This document shows positions 43,530 through 54,528 of a DNA stretch of 64,000 bases, piece by piece. Every line of letters begins with the position of its first letter. Within the stretch, counting starts at the first letter, position 1. The stretch is from Lithodes maja. Taxonomy: Eukaryota; Arthropoda; Malacostraca; Decapoda; Lithodidae. A model generated the notes under the pieces. The model saw only the letters and a program-made list of their open reading frames with translations, made no database searches and was not told where the DNA came from. Location of the stretch: positions 18,501 to 82,500 of the forward strand of contig JBAKBP010001393.1 of assembly GCA_037953745.1 (NCBI GenBank), written 5' to 3'. A program made the position numbers and the translations under genes.

Positions 43530-43742
43530 AAAGCCGGTATCACACGAGAGTTTATAGTCAACATTCGATAATCAATATTTTTATGGCAACATTTTTAGAA
43601 TATTTTGCACTGGTTTCGGAAACTAGACTGATGGTAGATGAATTTAGGTAACCAAAATATTATAAATGTTGACCTCATAAGCTGCCAGACAAGTGTTGAG
43701 GACAAATGTTGAGGGAAAAAGTGTTCGTGTGATACCGGCTTA
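43530..43742. mobile_element. MITE with AAGCCGG termini, copy 1
   Basis: The inverted ends AAAGCCGGTATCACACGA and TCGTGTGATACCGGCTT match over about 17 bp. A related element with the same ends lies at 54884-55098. The interior includes a shared GGTTTCGGAAACTAGACTGA-like stretch. No ORF is present. Confidence 0.7.
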
Positions 43743-43779
43743 ACTGGCGCTTATGACAACAGAAACCACCAGCTATTAT

Positions 43780-44060
43780 ACATAATTATATAAGTACTTT
43801 TGTCTAGGTTTCTATATTGAACATAATTATATAAGTATTTTTGAATAAGTTTCTATATTGAACATAATTAGGCCTATATAAGTAGTTTTGTTTGGGTTTC
43901 TATATTGAACATAATTACAGAAGTATTTTTGTCTAGGTTTCTACAGTATATTGAACATAATTATATAAGTATTTTTGATTAAGTTTCTATATTGAACATA
44001 ATTATATAAGTGTTTTTGTTTAGGTTTCTATATTGAACATAATAATAAAAAAATATATAT
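43780..44060. repeat. AT-rich tandem repeat, about six units
   Basis: Units of about 45-55 bp, each with GTTTCTATATTGAACATAAT and ATATAAGTATTTTTG, vary in length through small indels. Confidence 0.75.
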
Positions 44061-44416
44061 ATTTCTATATTGCACACTAATTTTTCACAGAGTAAGTTGC
44101 AGAAAGAAAACTGGCGGCCTGGTTGTCACAAAGGAAAAATTATAAGGCTTTTCGGAAAGGATTTAAAGATTTCCATATATTTAAATAAAAAACCCAGTTA
44201 CTTTGGGTTGAGGAGGTAGGGGTTATTTGTTAGTTTATATTTATGTATATATAACTGTTTTAGTTTCCTCCCTAGACTGCCATTAACTTTAATAAATTGT
44301 GAATAAAAAACACCATCTGAGGAATAGCACTTTATTTACAAGGTTTTGCAAATAGCTTAATTCTTCAGATCACTTATCCCTCAATACCTTCACCTGACCT
44401 GACAACCAAAAATATG

Positions 44417-44462
<46 letters not shown>

Positions 44463-44580
44463 CGTGCACTAATCACCGTATCAACGTGCTCTATTATGAT
44501 CAAGTAACACAAACAAGTATCATTCATATTTACCGCGATAATCGCACAGGATATAAAGGGGGGATGGTTCACTTTTTGGT
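44061..44580. other. Non-coding AT-rich spacer
   Basis: (TA)n lies at about 44418-44457. No gene is supported. Confidence 0.4.
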
Positions 44581-44589
44581 AGATTGTTT

Positions 44590-44906
44590 TATTTATTATT
44601 TATTTGTCTAGTTTCCTCTCTATATCTCCATCAAACCTAAGAAAAACACCCATTACATCTCCCTTCTACGTTAATTTGTACCGAAAAAATTCCCGGCCAA
44701 AGGCCGGTTCTTTCAAAATGACAGGCTCACTATCGTTCACCAGGAAAAAAAATCCGACAACTACATAGCACGAAAGGTCTAAATATTGACAAGGAAATGG
44801 GGCGGAAGGTTTTAAAATCGACAAACTAATGGGGCAAACATCTGAAAACTAATGGGGCTAAACATGAGGGAGAAAGGGATCTATAAAAACGCCCCCTCTC
44901 CCTTAA
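44590..44906 (+). mobile_element. Hairpin MITE, type II, degraded forward copy
   Basis: Contains CCCGGCCAAAGGCCGG, AGGCTCACTATCG, GGCACGAAAGG-like and GGGGCTAAACATGAGGGAGA landmarks, and ends CTCCCTTAA at 44906. The left end is eroded. Confidence 0.65.
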
Positions 44907-45006
44907 AGGATTTGCCTGTGTTAGTATAATTTGCCGGGGAAAACACTGGTCATTCATAACTATTTAATAACAACACAATAACTGCATCGATATTGCTTAT
45001 TCAAAT

Positions 45007-46855
45007 TGTGACGCATGTCGAGTATGAGCATGCTGTACAGAACGCCCAGTCAGGCCCCACTCTCGCTAGGATCGTCAGGGCAGGAACTTTGGCTGTAGTC
45101 TGTGTAGAGTTTCCTAACTCAGTTTATGTGAACCGTTGTACTATAAGTATTATCATTATGTATTTTGTTTTCTTCTAAGTCAACGAGTTCTATTTTATAT
45201 CATTAGATATAAGTATTGTGTGTGGGACTTATATACAATGATGAGAGAGAGGGTTATGTAACGTGGCGGGGGATCAGTGAGTACGCCACGCGGGCCGGTA
45301 GGCCTAATTCCCTCCTTCCTCCTCCCTTCCTCCCTTTCAGCGCGTGGGAAGTTCTTTGTCAATCCCAGATTGAGAGAGTATATGACGTCATGATTGCCAG
45401 TGGGCGGTCCTTAAGTAGTTTGAGATATGCCGCTAGAGGGCCGAGTATAAAAAGAGAGGTTTTTGCCACCATGCTTCAGAACTCATCAGGCAAAGCGACC
45501 TCTCATATCCCTTGCAACTATCGATATTCTTCCGACTGATGTGAACTTTCTCTACTCTCTGAACAGCCTATTTTCTTCTCTTCTCGTCCCTTTTTAACCA
45601 ATGACCCCTTTGGTGCAGATTTAGTCAGCCAAAGTATTATCGCTTGAGTTCTCACGAGATAAGTGCCTGTTAGATAGCCTATTTTTGGAAGGGTTAACTA
45701 GAATAGGATTGATTGATGTTTGTTGCACTCGTATATGTATTTCCCTGTGTACTATTATTCATGTTCCTGTTTTCTGCTGGTTTAGGTAATGCTAGACTGG
45801 GATAGGGTTCCTCGAGTTGTGATTTCCTATGAGTGCTAGGTTGGTTGAACCAGCACAATTGCAACGGAGACGTGGGAAGCCTAGGGGGTCTTTTTGATTG
45901 TGTACCGTGGGAGTTTAGCACTGTGTTGCGAGTGAGGGCTTTTGCCTGTGCCACCCAACACTGTGCTATCTCATTGGCTTGACTTTGAGAGGATCGCCAG
46001 GAGAGAACCAGATACTAGTGATCTGGATCTCTCAAGAGAGCATCCCGTCAATTACCGTAATTTGGCCGCACAGTCTTAAGGACCTCGCTAGGCTACGAGC
46101 CGCTTGCTCAGCCATTGTCTCTTAACCTTAGATATCCCAGCTAGACTTTGCTCGACCAGCAGATACAGCATAGTATTGAAGCTTCTCCTTATGTATATTA
46201 TTGTTTAAGCACTATTGATTTCATGTGTGGCACGCTTAGCTACTTCAGAGATTAGTGGCCCACGAGCACAATCTTAGTAGGCTATTGCCAGTGCATTGTC
46301 GGAGTACTTCTTCTTAATGTTTGCCATATCCTATTGCTTATTCTTATAATTCTTCTTATGTCAATTTAAAGCCTTTAATTACCAGTGAGTTATTCATTAA
46401 ATTGCTGTTCAAAATCCGATACTTACTTCTTATGAGTATTCGAGAAGCATCTAACTTATCAGAAGATTCCTTGCTTGATGCTCGAGGACTATTGTTTAAC
46501 GTAACGTAATAGTGCCGATCCGAAGTAGAGGGTGGAGGACTTCTTAAGTTCTTAGTTCAAGGGTGGATTACTTCGGCTTCGGCCAACACTATTCTTTAGT
46601 GTTGTAGTACTTTCTTCTTTGTTTGATTGTTGACCAGACTAGATAACTCCCGTCTTGCTATTAGTCTGTTGTGTGAAACGCTAGTACCGAGTTCTTGTAT
46701 ACCCCGTTATAGCAGATAGAACTCTGGAGGGTAGTGGCGTTTTTTGTTCGGCTGGCAGTACTCTGGGATTGGGATCGTGTGTTTCCGTTGTGGCAGCGAG
46801 CCATACTCGAGTCCTGTGTAAGAGCCCTAGTGTACCCGAGTGCCCGGTCGTAACA
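45007..46855 (+). repeat. 5' LTR of element G3
   Basis: Starts TGTGACGCATGTCGAG and ends GGTCGTAACA. It includes a TGACGTCA palindrome (45383-45390), a TATAAAAA box (45446-45453) and a likely transcription start shortly after. The small ORFs within are not supported as genes. Confidence 0.92.
45383..45453 (+). promoter_or_regulatory. CRE-like site and TATA box in the G3 5' LTR
   Basis: TGACGTCA at 45383 lies about 60 bp upstream of GTATAAAAAGAG at 45445. This is the likely RNA polymerase II promoter of the element, with U3 to the left. The same pair is in the 3' LTR at 51761 and 51824. Confidence 0.65.
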
Positions 46856-46857
46856 AA

Positions 46858-46870
46858 TGGCGACCTTGCT
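46858..46870 (+). promoter_or_regulatory. Primer-binding site of element G3
   Basis: TGGCGACCTTGCT starts two bases after the LTR. The first eight bases fit a tRNA-Arg-type primer; the rest does not match well. The related G2 element has the same start at 20894. Confidence 0.5.
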
Positions 46871-47069
46871 TAGGATTTTGTGAACAGTATAATTTTTTGC
46901 AGAGTTGTACAACATTTGTTTGTTGGTACTTTAGCGTACATATTGAAGAATATTTTTTTTTGTAAGGCAATTAGGAGAGCATTTAAGAGACTCCAGTTAA
47001 TTTAGTAATTAGTGCTTACATAAGGGAGTTTAACACTTTTGTCTCGAGAATTTTTTGGTGAACTTCAGT

Positions 47070-47537
47070 ATGTCGGGCCCTAGTATTGACGAGGAGCGAG
47101 AGATGCTATTTGAGGAGGTGCCGTTAGTAACTAGTGAGGAGGATGCTAGACTTTTTGTGAGTAAGCAGTACCATGTGACGGAGGAGAGGCTGACTGGGGT
47201 GAATGTTTATGGCTTGCACCTGATAGCCAAGGTTTTGGGTCTATCCAATGTGGGAGGGATGTCCAGGGGGGAGCTGATTTCCTGGGTGTTGCGTGGGCGA
47301 CATGGGGTTTCGGAGGAGAGGGCGTTTGGGGGGGTTCCTCCCCAGATCCCCTCTCACTCGACTCCCACAGTGCCGTCCACTCAGTTGCCGGAGGTTAGCA
47401 CTCTCCCACAGAGGGATGAGAATTGGAAGATTGGAGTGCCCTCGGGCGGTGCGTATGGTGGTTCCCCAGTTCTTGCCCCCCCCTCCTTCAGTAGTGGCAG
47501 CTCCCTCTTCCTGCCTGTCTCCAGATATGATATTTAG
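47070..47537 (+). CDS. gag: Gag N-terminal domain of element G3
   Basis: Begins at the first good ATG after the leader (MSGPSIDEERE). About 95 residues resemble the start of the G2 gag (SEEDARLFV, VYGLHLIAKVLGL, RGELISWVL) and are followed by a Pro/Ser-rich linker. The stop at 47537 lies just after a run of seven C (about 47477-47483). Past that run the continuing gag sequence is in the next frame, so one indel, a sequencing error or a real frameshift separates the halves. Confidence 0.75.
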   Translation: MSGPSIDEEREMLFEEVPLVTSEEDARLFVSKQYHVTEERLTGVNVYGLHLIAKVLGLSNVGGMSRGELISWVLRGRHGVSEERAFGGVPPQIPSHSTPTVPSTQLPEVSTLPQRDENWKIGVPSGGAYGGSPVLAPPSFSSGSSLFLPVSRYDI

Positions 47538-50500
47538 ACTTGAGCTTGCTAAAATTGAGTCTAGGAAGTATGAGATTGAGGCTGAGTCTAGAAAGCAGGA
47601 GAATGAGACTAAGAGGCATGAGATTGAGGTTGAGGCTAGGAAGCAGGAGAATGAGACTAGGAGGCATGAGATTGAGGCTGAGACTAGGAGGCATGAGGCT
47701 GAGCTTAGGTACGACTCAGAGAAATATTGTGCTCAAATAGATTTAGATAAGACTCGTGCAGAGTCGACAGGGATTCGGATGGGCCGTGAGGGCCAAGTAA
47801 GAGAACAGTCCTTGTCCCACTTAGTCAAGTTGGTGCCGGCATTTAGTGAAACTGAAGTCACAGAATTTTTTAATCGTTTTGAGAAGAAGTGTAGGGAGCA
47901 TAATTGGCCTGAAGAGAAGTGGGCAGCTCTGGTCTCCTCAAGACTTACGGGTAAGGGTCTGAAGGCTTATGATGCACTGCCTTTAGAGTCTTGCATTGAC
48001 TACCCAGAATTGAAGAGAGCTGTCCTACGGGCATACGAGTTGCAACCAGAAACATATCGATTGAAGTTTCGGGGTGTTACGAAGACTAGGGAGGCGACCT
48101 TTCTTGAACATGCCCGGGACTTAAAAGATGCACTTGCTAACTGGACACGTTCCGAGAAGGCTGAGACGGCCGAACAGTTGACTGAGCTGTTTCTGCTCGA
48201 GCAGTTTTATAAGTGTACTGGTGCAGATATGACTTTAACTATTAAAGAAAAGAACCCTAAAACTCTACAGGAGGCAGCTGAGATGGCTGACCTCCGGCTA
48301 TCATTAATTCGTGGGTGCGGGTCTGCCCAGCGTAGTGAGGCAGGTAACAAGGGGCGTGACACCCCACCCCCCCGAGTTAGTGATATACATTATGCAAACA
48401 AGTACAAGAGCTATGATACCAAGACTGACCACAAGACTAACACCGTCCCATTTAAGAAGGGGCCGGGCCCTTCCCAGTACCAAGGGAAGCCCAGAGGGGA
48501 GTTGGAGTGTTATCTTTGTCATGAAAAGGGGCACTTTGCAAGAGTCTGTCCTAGCAAACCACCTACAGCAGCTGTGTCTTTGGCCTGCAACATTGGTGTG
48601 TCTCCGAAGTCTTCTGAGTTTGCCCGGGGCAGTTCGTCAGAGGCTGAGGCACAGCCAATGCAGAAACACCTGAGAGGCTCGAACCCTGCTCAGGATGTTT
48701 TTTGCGACCATAGAGGACGGGGTTGCGTGATGTGGGCGGGGCGCAAGCATGGAGTAGAGGTCTTGCGTGATACAGGTGCTTCCCAGACTCTGATGAACAA
48801 TTTGACTGGCTACCCTATAAATGCGGCTCGGGTGGTAGTGGTGCAGGGTGTTAATGCAACTCGGTCATACCCGCTGGTGCGGTTGGAGTTGGAGGTGGAT
48901 GGTGTGGCACGTGAATTGGATGTTGGGATTGTGGAGAAACTGCCAGTGGAGGGCGTCGACCTTCTTCTCGGCAACGACTTTGCAATGCCCGCTTCTGAGG
49001 TTCTACCCTTAGTCGTTGCCGAGAGGCCGGCCGACGTGAGTGGGGGAGAACAAGAGTGTGTCGAGCGGTGCCAGGCACAACCCATGGCGTGTGCTGTCAC
49101 CCGAGCTCGGGCAGCTAAAGTGTCACAGCCTAGTCCTCCGTCTTCAGACCAGCAGAGGAACGATCAACAGGAGGAGGCTAAAGCTGGAGTTGGTTTTAAG
49201 AGTTTTGACTCGGCGGCTCTCCTGGGTGATTCAGTATTGGCACCTATGTTAGAGTCTGGAGAGGCCCCAGGACCTGTCACAGCTAGTGAGGAGGTAGGGC
49301 CGGAAGAGACTCCGGGGCAGCAACGTTGCACACGGAGAGAAAAAAGGGTTGCTCAGTTTGATATTGGGGAAGGACTTGGGTTGCTTCGGAAGCATCTAGA
49401 CAGGTTGGTTCCCTCAGATATTTGTAAACTGCAGTTGGAGGATCCGGAAGTTCAGAAGTGTGGTAATGGTGCTGTCGAGATTAAACACGAGGACGGGGAA
49501 GCATGTCATGTGAACCTGTTGGAGGAGTTTGTGAGGCAACCACCTGAGCAGCCTACTGTCCCTGCGTTGGTCTGCCGCGGCCAAGGTGGAGAAGGAGAGG
49601 GGGGCAGTAGGGCACAGGTGGAGGAGAGTAGGGATTGTCATGTCTCGGCGAAGCAGTGGGCGGGGGACACGAGTCTGGTGGCTGTGGAAGTGCTAGAGCA
49701 CCTGCCTGAGCAGCAGTGTGCAGCACTCCAGCACCAGCTCGGTTCATACCCCACTGGTCGTGCCGAGCCCCTGAGTCTCACAACTCGGGCGGTGCGAGAT
49801 GTTCCGCAGGCAGGTCATGTGACTGTTAAAAGACCGTTAGCCTCGTTGTTTCGGTGGTTTAAGGTGGGCGACGAGGCCTTGGCATGGTTGCCAGGTCAGG
49901 GTCGACCCATGGCTGCCAAGGGTGGTGGTCAAAAGGAGGACATTGAGCAGATTGGTAAGGTCGGCTGTGGTATCGCAGTGCCCGGTCGTCGCATAGCCTC
50001 CCAATGCTGCTCTAGTCTAATGCAACAGCCCTACCATAGACCGACTGTATCTGGCCATGTCGCTGAAAGCGGTGATGCTGCGCAGGCAGATGTCGTCACA
50101 AGGAATGCGGGGGTGCGCATGTACGGTATCGGCGGGGAAGCCTTAGCAATAATGAACTGTGGGAGTGACTGCACGGGTGGTACTGATTGTCCCTCTCATG
50201 ACCTGGCTGTTCTAGGGACGAAGGTGGAGAAGGAGGGAGACTACAGGTTAGAAGCTGCGGTCTCGGCTGGGTTGTGGGAGGGCATAAGGCATGTTGTTCG
50301 TGGAGACAGTGCAAGGCAGTTATTTACTAGGCTATGGCAGTACTTTCGCATGTTTGTTGCTTCTCCAGGCCTGAGGTACGGGGTAGAATCCGACATGCAG
50401 GCTGGAGATAGTGCAAGGCTCAGTTTAATTCCCTGCCGTATAAATCCTGCTCGACAGCCTATGGTGCAAGCAGAGCTGGATTACGTGTGGACGAAGGATC

Positions 50501-50901
50501 TGAGGGATAAGGAATGTCGTGAGTGGTCGTTGCTTGTAACTTTGTCCGAGCGTGCTAAAGAGGTATGTGGTTTTGTTGTGGACGGGAGTACCTACCAGTG
50601 CAATGTTGTGCCTGACGGACTTAAGAATGCACCAGCAACGTGTCAGAGCCTGATGAATGAAAGTGAAAAGGACGATGATGCGCTGGGGCATTTCGAGATC
50701 TATGTTCCAGCCTATGGTCCGGTCGGTGTAGTTTACCCAGATCATTACCCTCTCGAGATCTTGGACCAGTTTCACAATCGGAATATGAGGCTGACCAGGT
50801 GGTCACTAAGGTTATTGGTATATAACCTGGACATAAGCCATATTGCCGGTTGTGACAACGAGGTTGCATGTGGTCGTTCAGGGGTATATGATCCTGGGTA
50901 A
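47293..50901 (+). CDS. Gag capsid/nucleocapsid, protease and rearranged pol remnants of element G3
   Basis: The frame is open for 1202 codons; the meaningful part starts near 47484. In order: a Glu/Arg-rich coiled coil with tandem RKQENETRRHEIE units (~47565-47700); the gag core KWAALVSSRLTGKGLKAYDAL (~47920); a CCHC knuckle CYLCHEKGHFARVC (~48509); an aspartic protease with DTGASQT (~48769) and DLLLGNDF (~48960); and a long Glu/Pro-rich linker. Short pol-like blocks follow: an integrase C-terminal-like FKVGDEALAWLPGQGRP (~49858), RT-like VQAELDYVW (~50467) and VVPDGLKNAPATC (~50605), and RNase H-like DHYPLEIL and RWSLRLLVYNLDISHIAG (~50740-50850). The RT catalytic Asp motifs, the integrase DDE core and most of RNase H are absent. 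The order IN-RT-RNH is not that of any Gypsy pol. No internal stop is seen. Confidence 0.8.
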   Translation: MGDMGFRRRGRLGGFLPRSPLTRLPQCRPLSCRRLALSHRGMRIGRLECPRAVRMVVPQFLPPPPSVVAAPSSCLSPDMIFRLELAKIESRKYEIEAESRKQENETKRHEIEVEARKQENETRRHEIEAETRRHEAELRYDSEKYCAQIDLDKTRAESTGIRMGREGQVREQSLSHLVKLVPAFSETEVTEFFNRFEKKCREHNWPEEKWAALVSSRLTGKGLKAYDALPLESCIDYPELKRAVLRAYELQPETYRLKFRGVTKTREATFLEHARDLKDALANWTRSEKAETAEQLTELFLLEQFYKCTGADMTLTIKEKNPKTLQEAAEMADLRLSLIRGCGSAQRSEAGNKGRDTPPPRVSDIHYANKYKSYDTKTDHKTNTVPFKKGPGPSQYQGKPRGELECYLCHEKGHFARVCPSKPPTAAVSLACNIGVSPKSSEFARGSSSEAEAQPMQKHLRGSNPAQDVFCDHRGRGCVMWAGRKHGVEVLRDTGASQTLMNNLTGYPINAARVVVVQGVNATRSYPLVRLELEVDGVARELDVGIVEKLPVEGVDLLLGNDFAMPASEVLPLVVAERPADVSGGEQECVERCQAQPMACAVTRARAAKVSQPSPPSSDQQRNDQQEEAKAGVGFKSFDSAALLGDSVLAPMLESGEAPGPVTASEEVGPEETPGQQRCTRREKRVAQFDIGEGLGLLRKHLDRLVPSDICKLQLEDPEVQKCGNGAVEIKHEDGEACHVNLLEEFVRQPPEQPTVPALVCRGQGGEGEGGSRAQVEESRDCHVSAKQWAGDTSLVAVEVLEHLPEQQCAALQHQLGSYPTGRAEPLSLTTRAVRDVPQAGHVTVKRPLASLFRWFKVGDEALAWLPGQGRPMAAKGGGQKEDIEQIGKVGCGIAVPGRRIASQCCSSLMQQPYHRPTVSGHVAESGDAAQADVVTRNAGVRMYGIGGEALAIMNCGSDCTGGTDCPSHDLAVLGTKVEKEGDYRLEAAVSAGLWEGIRHVVRGDSARQLFTRLWQYFRMFVASPGLRYGVESDMQAGDSARLSLIPCRINPARQPMVQAELDYVWTKDLRDKECREWSLLVTLSERAKEVCGFVVDGSTYQCNVVPDGLKNAPATCQSLMNESEKDDDALGHFEIYVPAYGPVGVVYPDHYPLEILDQFHNRNMRLTRWSLRLLVYNLDISHIAGCDNEVACGRSGVYDPG

Positions 50902-51384
50902 ATTGACACACGGGTAGCCTCCTGCTTTGGTTTGAGTAGTATTTTGCGCTTGGTGCTTGTTGGCTCGCGGTTGTAGCCCAGCGTATTGGGTCGTAAAGCA
51001 GGATTGTTGAGCGTTTGGTATAGAAGAAAATAGGCTGCCCTTATAGTGCAGCCGGAAAAAACATATTAAAATATAAAAATCATATAAAAACTCTTTCTTT
51101 TTGATGAAGATAATTGTATAAGTTTGTCATAGCCTATAAGGTTTGAGTAGTCCACGAACTATCAAACGGCTGAGCTGCTGTAAGCTCGCTCTGGGAGCAT
51201 GATATTATGTCTTTTACTATTGTTGGGAGGAGTTATGAAATGTGAATTTTTTTTTATAAGATGTGTTTTAGTGATAAACTCAGCGTTGTTTTAGTGCCAT
51301 GCGGTCGCTGGGTGTGAGGGGTTTGATGGGGTTCTGTATATCAGATTTTAGCTCAGGGTTGAGCAAGTAAAATCTTGGGGGAGG
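50902..51384 (+). other. 3' leader of element G3 with polypurine tract
   Basis: Non-coding AT-rich sequence. It ends in TTGGGGGAGG (about 51375-51384) directly before the 3' LTR, the expected plus-strand primer of an LTR element. Confidence 0.7.
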
Positions 51385-53233
51385 TGTGACGCATGTCGAG
51401 TATGAGCATGCTGTACAGAACGCCCAGTCAGGCCCCACTCTCGCTAGGATCGTCAGGGCAGGAACTTTGGCTGTAGTCTGTGTAGAGTTTCCTAACTCAG
51501 TTTATGTGAACCGTTGTACTATAAGTATTATCATTATGTATTTTGTTTTCTTCTAAGTCAACGAGTTCTATTTTATATCATTAGATATAAGTATTGTGTG
51601 TGGGACTTATATACAATGATGAGAGAGAGGGTTATGTAACGTGGCGGGGGATCAGTGAGTACGCCACGCGGGCCGGTAGGCCTAATTCCCTCCTTCCTCC
51701 TCCCTTCCTCCCTTTCAGCGCGTGGGAAGTTCTTTGTCAATCCCAGATTGAGAGAGTATATGACGTCATGATTGCCAGTGGGCGGTCCTTAAGTAGTTTG
51801 AGATATGCCGCTAGAGGGCCGAGTATAAAAAGAGAGGTTTTTGCCACCATGCTTCAGAACTCATCAGGCAAAGCGACCTCTCATATCCCTTGCAACTATC
51901 GATATTCTTCCGACTGATGTGAACTTTCTCTACTCTCTGAACAGCCTATTTTCTTCTCTTCTCGTCCCTTTTTAACCAATGACCCCTTTGGTGCAGATTT
52001 AGTCAGCCAAAGTATTATCGCTTGAGTTCTCACGAGATAAGTGCCTGTTAGATAGCCTATTTTTGGAAGGGTTAACTAGAATAGGATTGATTGATGTTTG
52101 TTGCACTCGTATATGTATTTCCCTGTGTACTATTATTCATGTTCCTGTTTTCTGCTGGTTTAGGTAATGCTAGACTGGGATAGGGTTCCTCGAGTTGTGA
52201 TTTCCTATGAGTGCTAGGTTGGTTGAACCAGCACAATTGCAACGGAGACGTGGGAAGCCTAGGGGGTCTTTTTGATTGTGTACCGTGGGAGTTTAGCACT
52301 GTGTTGCGAGTGAGGGCTTTTGCCTGTGCCACCCAACACTGTGCTATCTCATTGGCTTGACTTTGAGAGGATCGCCAGGAGAGAACCAGATACTAGTGAT
52401 CTGGATCTCTCAAGAGAGCATCCCGTCAATTACCGTAATTTGGCCGCACAGTCTTAAGGACCTCGCTAGGCTACGAGCCGCTTGCTCAGCCATTGTCTCT
52501 TAACCTTAGATATCCCAGCTAGACTTTGCTCGACCAGCAGATACAGCATAGTATTGAAGCTTCTCCTTATGTATATTATTGTTTAAGCACTATTGATTTC
52601 ATGTGTGGCACGCTTAGCTACTTCAGAGATTAGTGGCCCACGAGCACAATCTTAGTAGGCTATTGCCAGTGCATTGTCGGAGTACTTCTTCTTAATGTTT
52701 GCCATATCCTATTGCTTATTCTTATAATTCTTCTTATGTCAATTTAAAGCCTTTAATTACCAGTGAGTTATTCATTAAATTGCTGTTCAAAATCCGATAC
52801 TTACTTCTTATGAGTATTCGAGAAGCATCTAACTTATCAGAAGATTCCTTGCTTGATGCTCGAGGACTATTGTTTAACGTAACGTAATAGTGCCGATCCG
52901 AAGTAGAGGGTGGAGGACTTCTTAAGTTCTTAGTTCAAGGGTGGATTACTTCGGCTTCGGCCAACACTATTCTTTAGTGTTGTAGTACTTTCTTCTTTGT
53001 TTGATTGTTGGCCAGACTAGATAACTCCCGTCTTGCTATTAGTCTGTTGTGTGAAACGCTAGTACCGAGTTCTTGTATACCCCGTTATAGCAGATAGAAC
53101 TCTGGAGGGTAGTGGCGTTTTTTGTTCGGCTGGCAGTACTCTGGGGTTGGGATCGTGTGTTTCCGTTGTGGCAGCGAGCCATACTCGAGTCCTGTGTAAG
53201 AGCCCTAGTGTACCCGAGTGCCCGGTCGTAACA
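51385..53233 (+). repeat. 3' LTR of element G3
   Basis: Same length as the 5' LTR; two substitutions noticed (near 53011 and 53145). It is followed by the AAAT duplication and then an AACA microsatellite (about 53239-53277), which was probably the insertion site. Confidence 0.92.
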
Positions 53234-53237
53234 AAAT

Positions 53238-53969
<732 letters not shown>

Positions 53970-54190
53970 GAGATATAGCTTTATTTATTCGGTAGAAAGG
54001 GAATGTCTCGGCCGAATGCCGATTCCTCCTTCTAGGCTCGCTATCGCTCGCCAGGCAAAAAGTGACACCAGAATGGCACGAAAGGTCTTAATATTAACAA
54101 AGAAATGGGGCGATAAGTCTTAAAATCGCAACATTCATGGGACGAACGACTTTAAATCTCAAAACAAATGGGGCGAAACATAAGTGGAGA
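53970..54190 (+). mobile_element. Hairpin MITE, type II, truncated copy
   Basis: Landmarks GGCTCGCTATCGCTCGCCAG, GGCACGAAAGGTCTTAA and AATGGGGCGA are present. The terminal TTAA sites are not preserved. Confidence 0.6.
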
Positions 54191-54235
54191 GGAAGTCCAA
54201 ACAAACCAAAAAAAAAAAACCTTAATAATATTGTC

Positions 54236-54528
54236 CTTAAGGGGGGTGACCTGCTTAAGGGGGGTGACCTGCTTAAGGGGGGTGACCTGCTTAAGGGGGG
54301 TGACCTGCTTAAGGGGGGTGACCTGCTTAAGGGGGGTGACCTGCTTAAGGGGGGGGTGACCTGCTTAAGGGGGGTGACCTGCTTAAGGGGGGTGACCTGC
54401 TTAAGGGGGGTGACCTGCTTAAGGGGGGTGACCTGCTTAAGGGGGGTGACCTGCTTAAGGGGGGTGACCTGCTTAAGGGGGGGTGACCTGCTTAAGGGGG
54501 GTGACCTGCTTAAGGGGGGTGACCTGCT
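54236..54528. repeat. 18-bp tandem array derived from a MITE terminus
   Basis: Sixteen head-to-tail units of TTAAGGGGGGTGACCTGC, two of them with one or two extra G. The unit equals the outer end of the type I hairpin element that starts right after the array, including its TTAA. Each unit brings a run of six G. The repetitive ORFs on both strands follow from the 18-bp period and are not genes. Confidence 0.9.

Larger units (their letters stand above)
45007..53233 (+). mobile_element. Young Gypsy-type LTR element with scrambled pol (G3)
   Basis: Two 1849-bp LTRs (45007-46855, 51385-53233), both TGT...ACA, with only two differences noticed by eye, are flanked by the 4-bp direct repeat AAAT (45003-45006 and 53234-53237). 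A primer site follows the first LTR and a purine tract precedes the second. The internal region codes for gag and protease, then a long frame with remnants of pol. No complete RT or integrase is present. It must have been copied recently using enzymes supplied by a related element. Confidence 0.92.

Noticed and set aside
45216..46509. Small ORFs within the G3 LTR, repeated in the second LTR
   Set aside because: Identical because the LTRs are identical; they lie over promoter and untranslated sequence and show no domain.
54236..54528. Possible CRISPR array
   Set aside because: Head-to-tail 18-bp units without spacers, in a eukaryotic, transposon-filled context.
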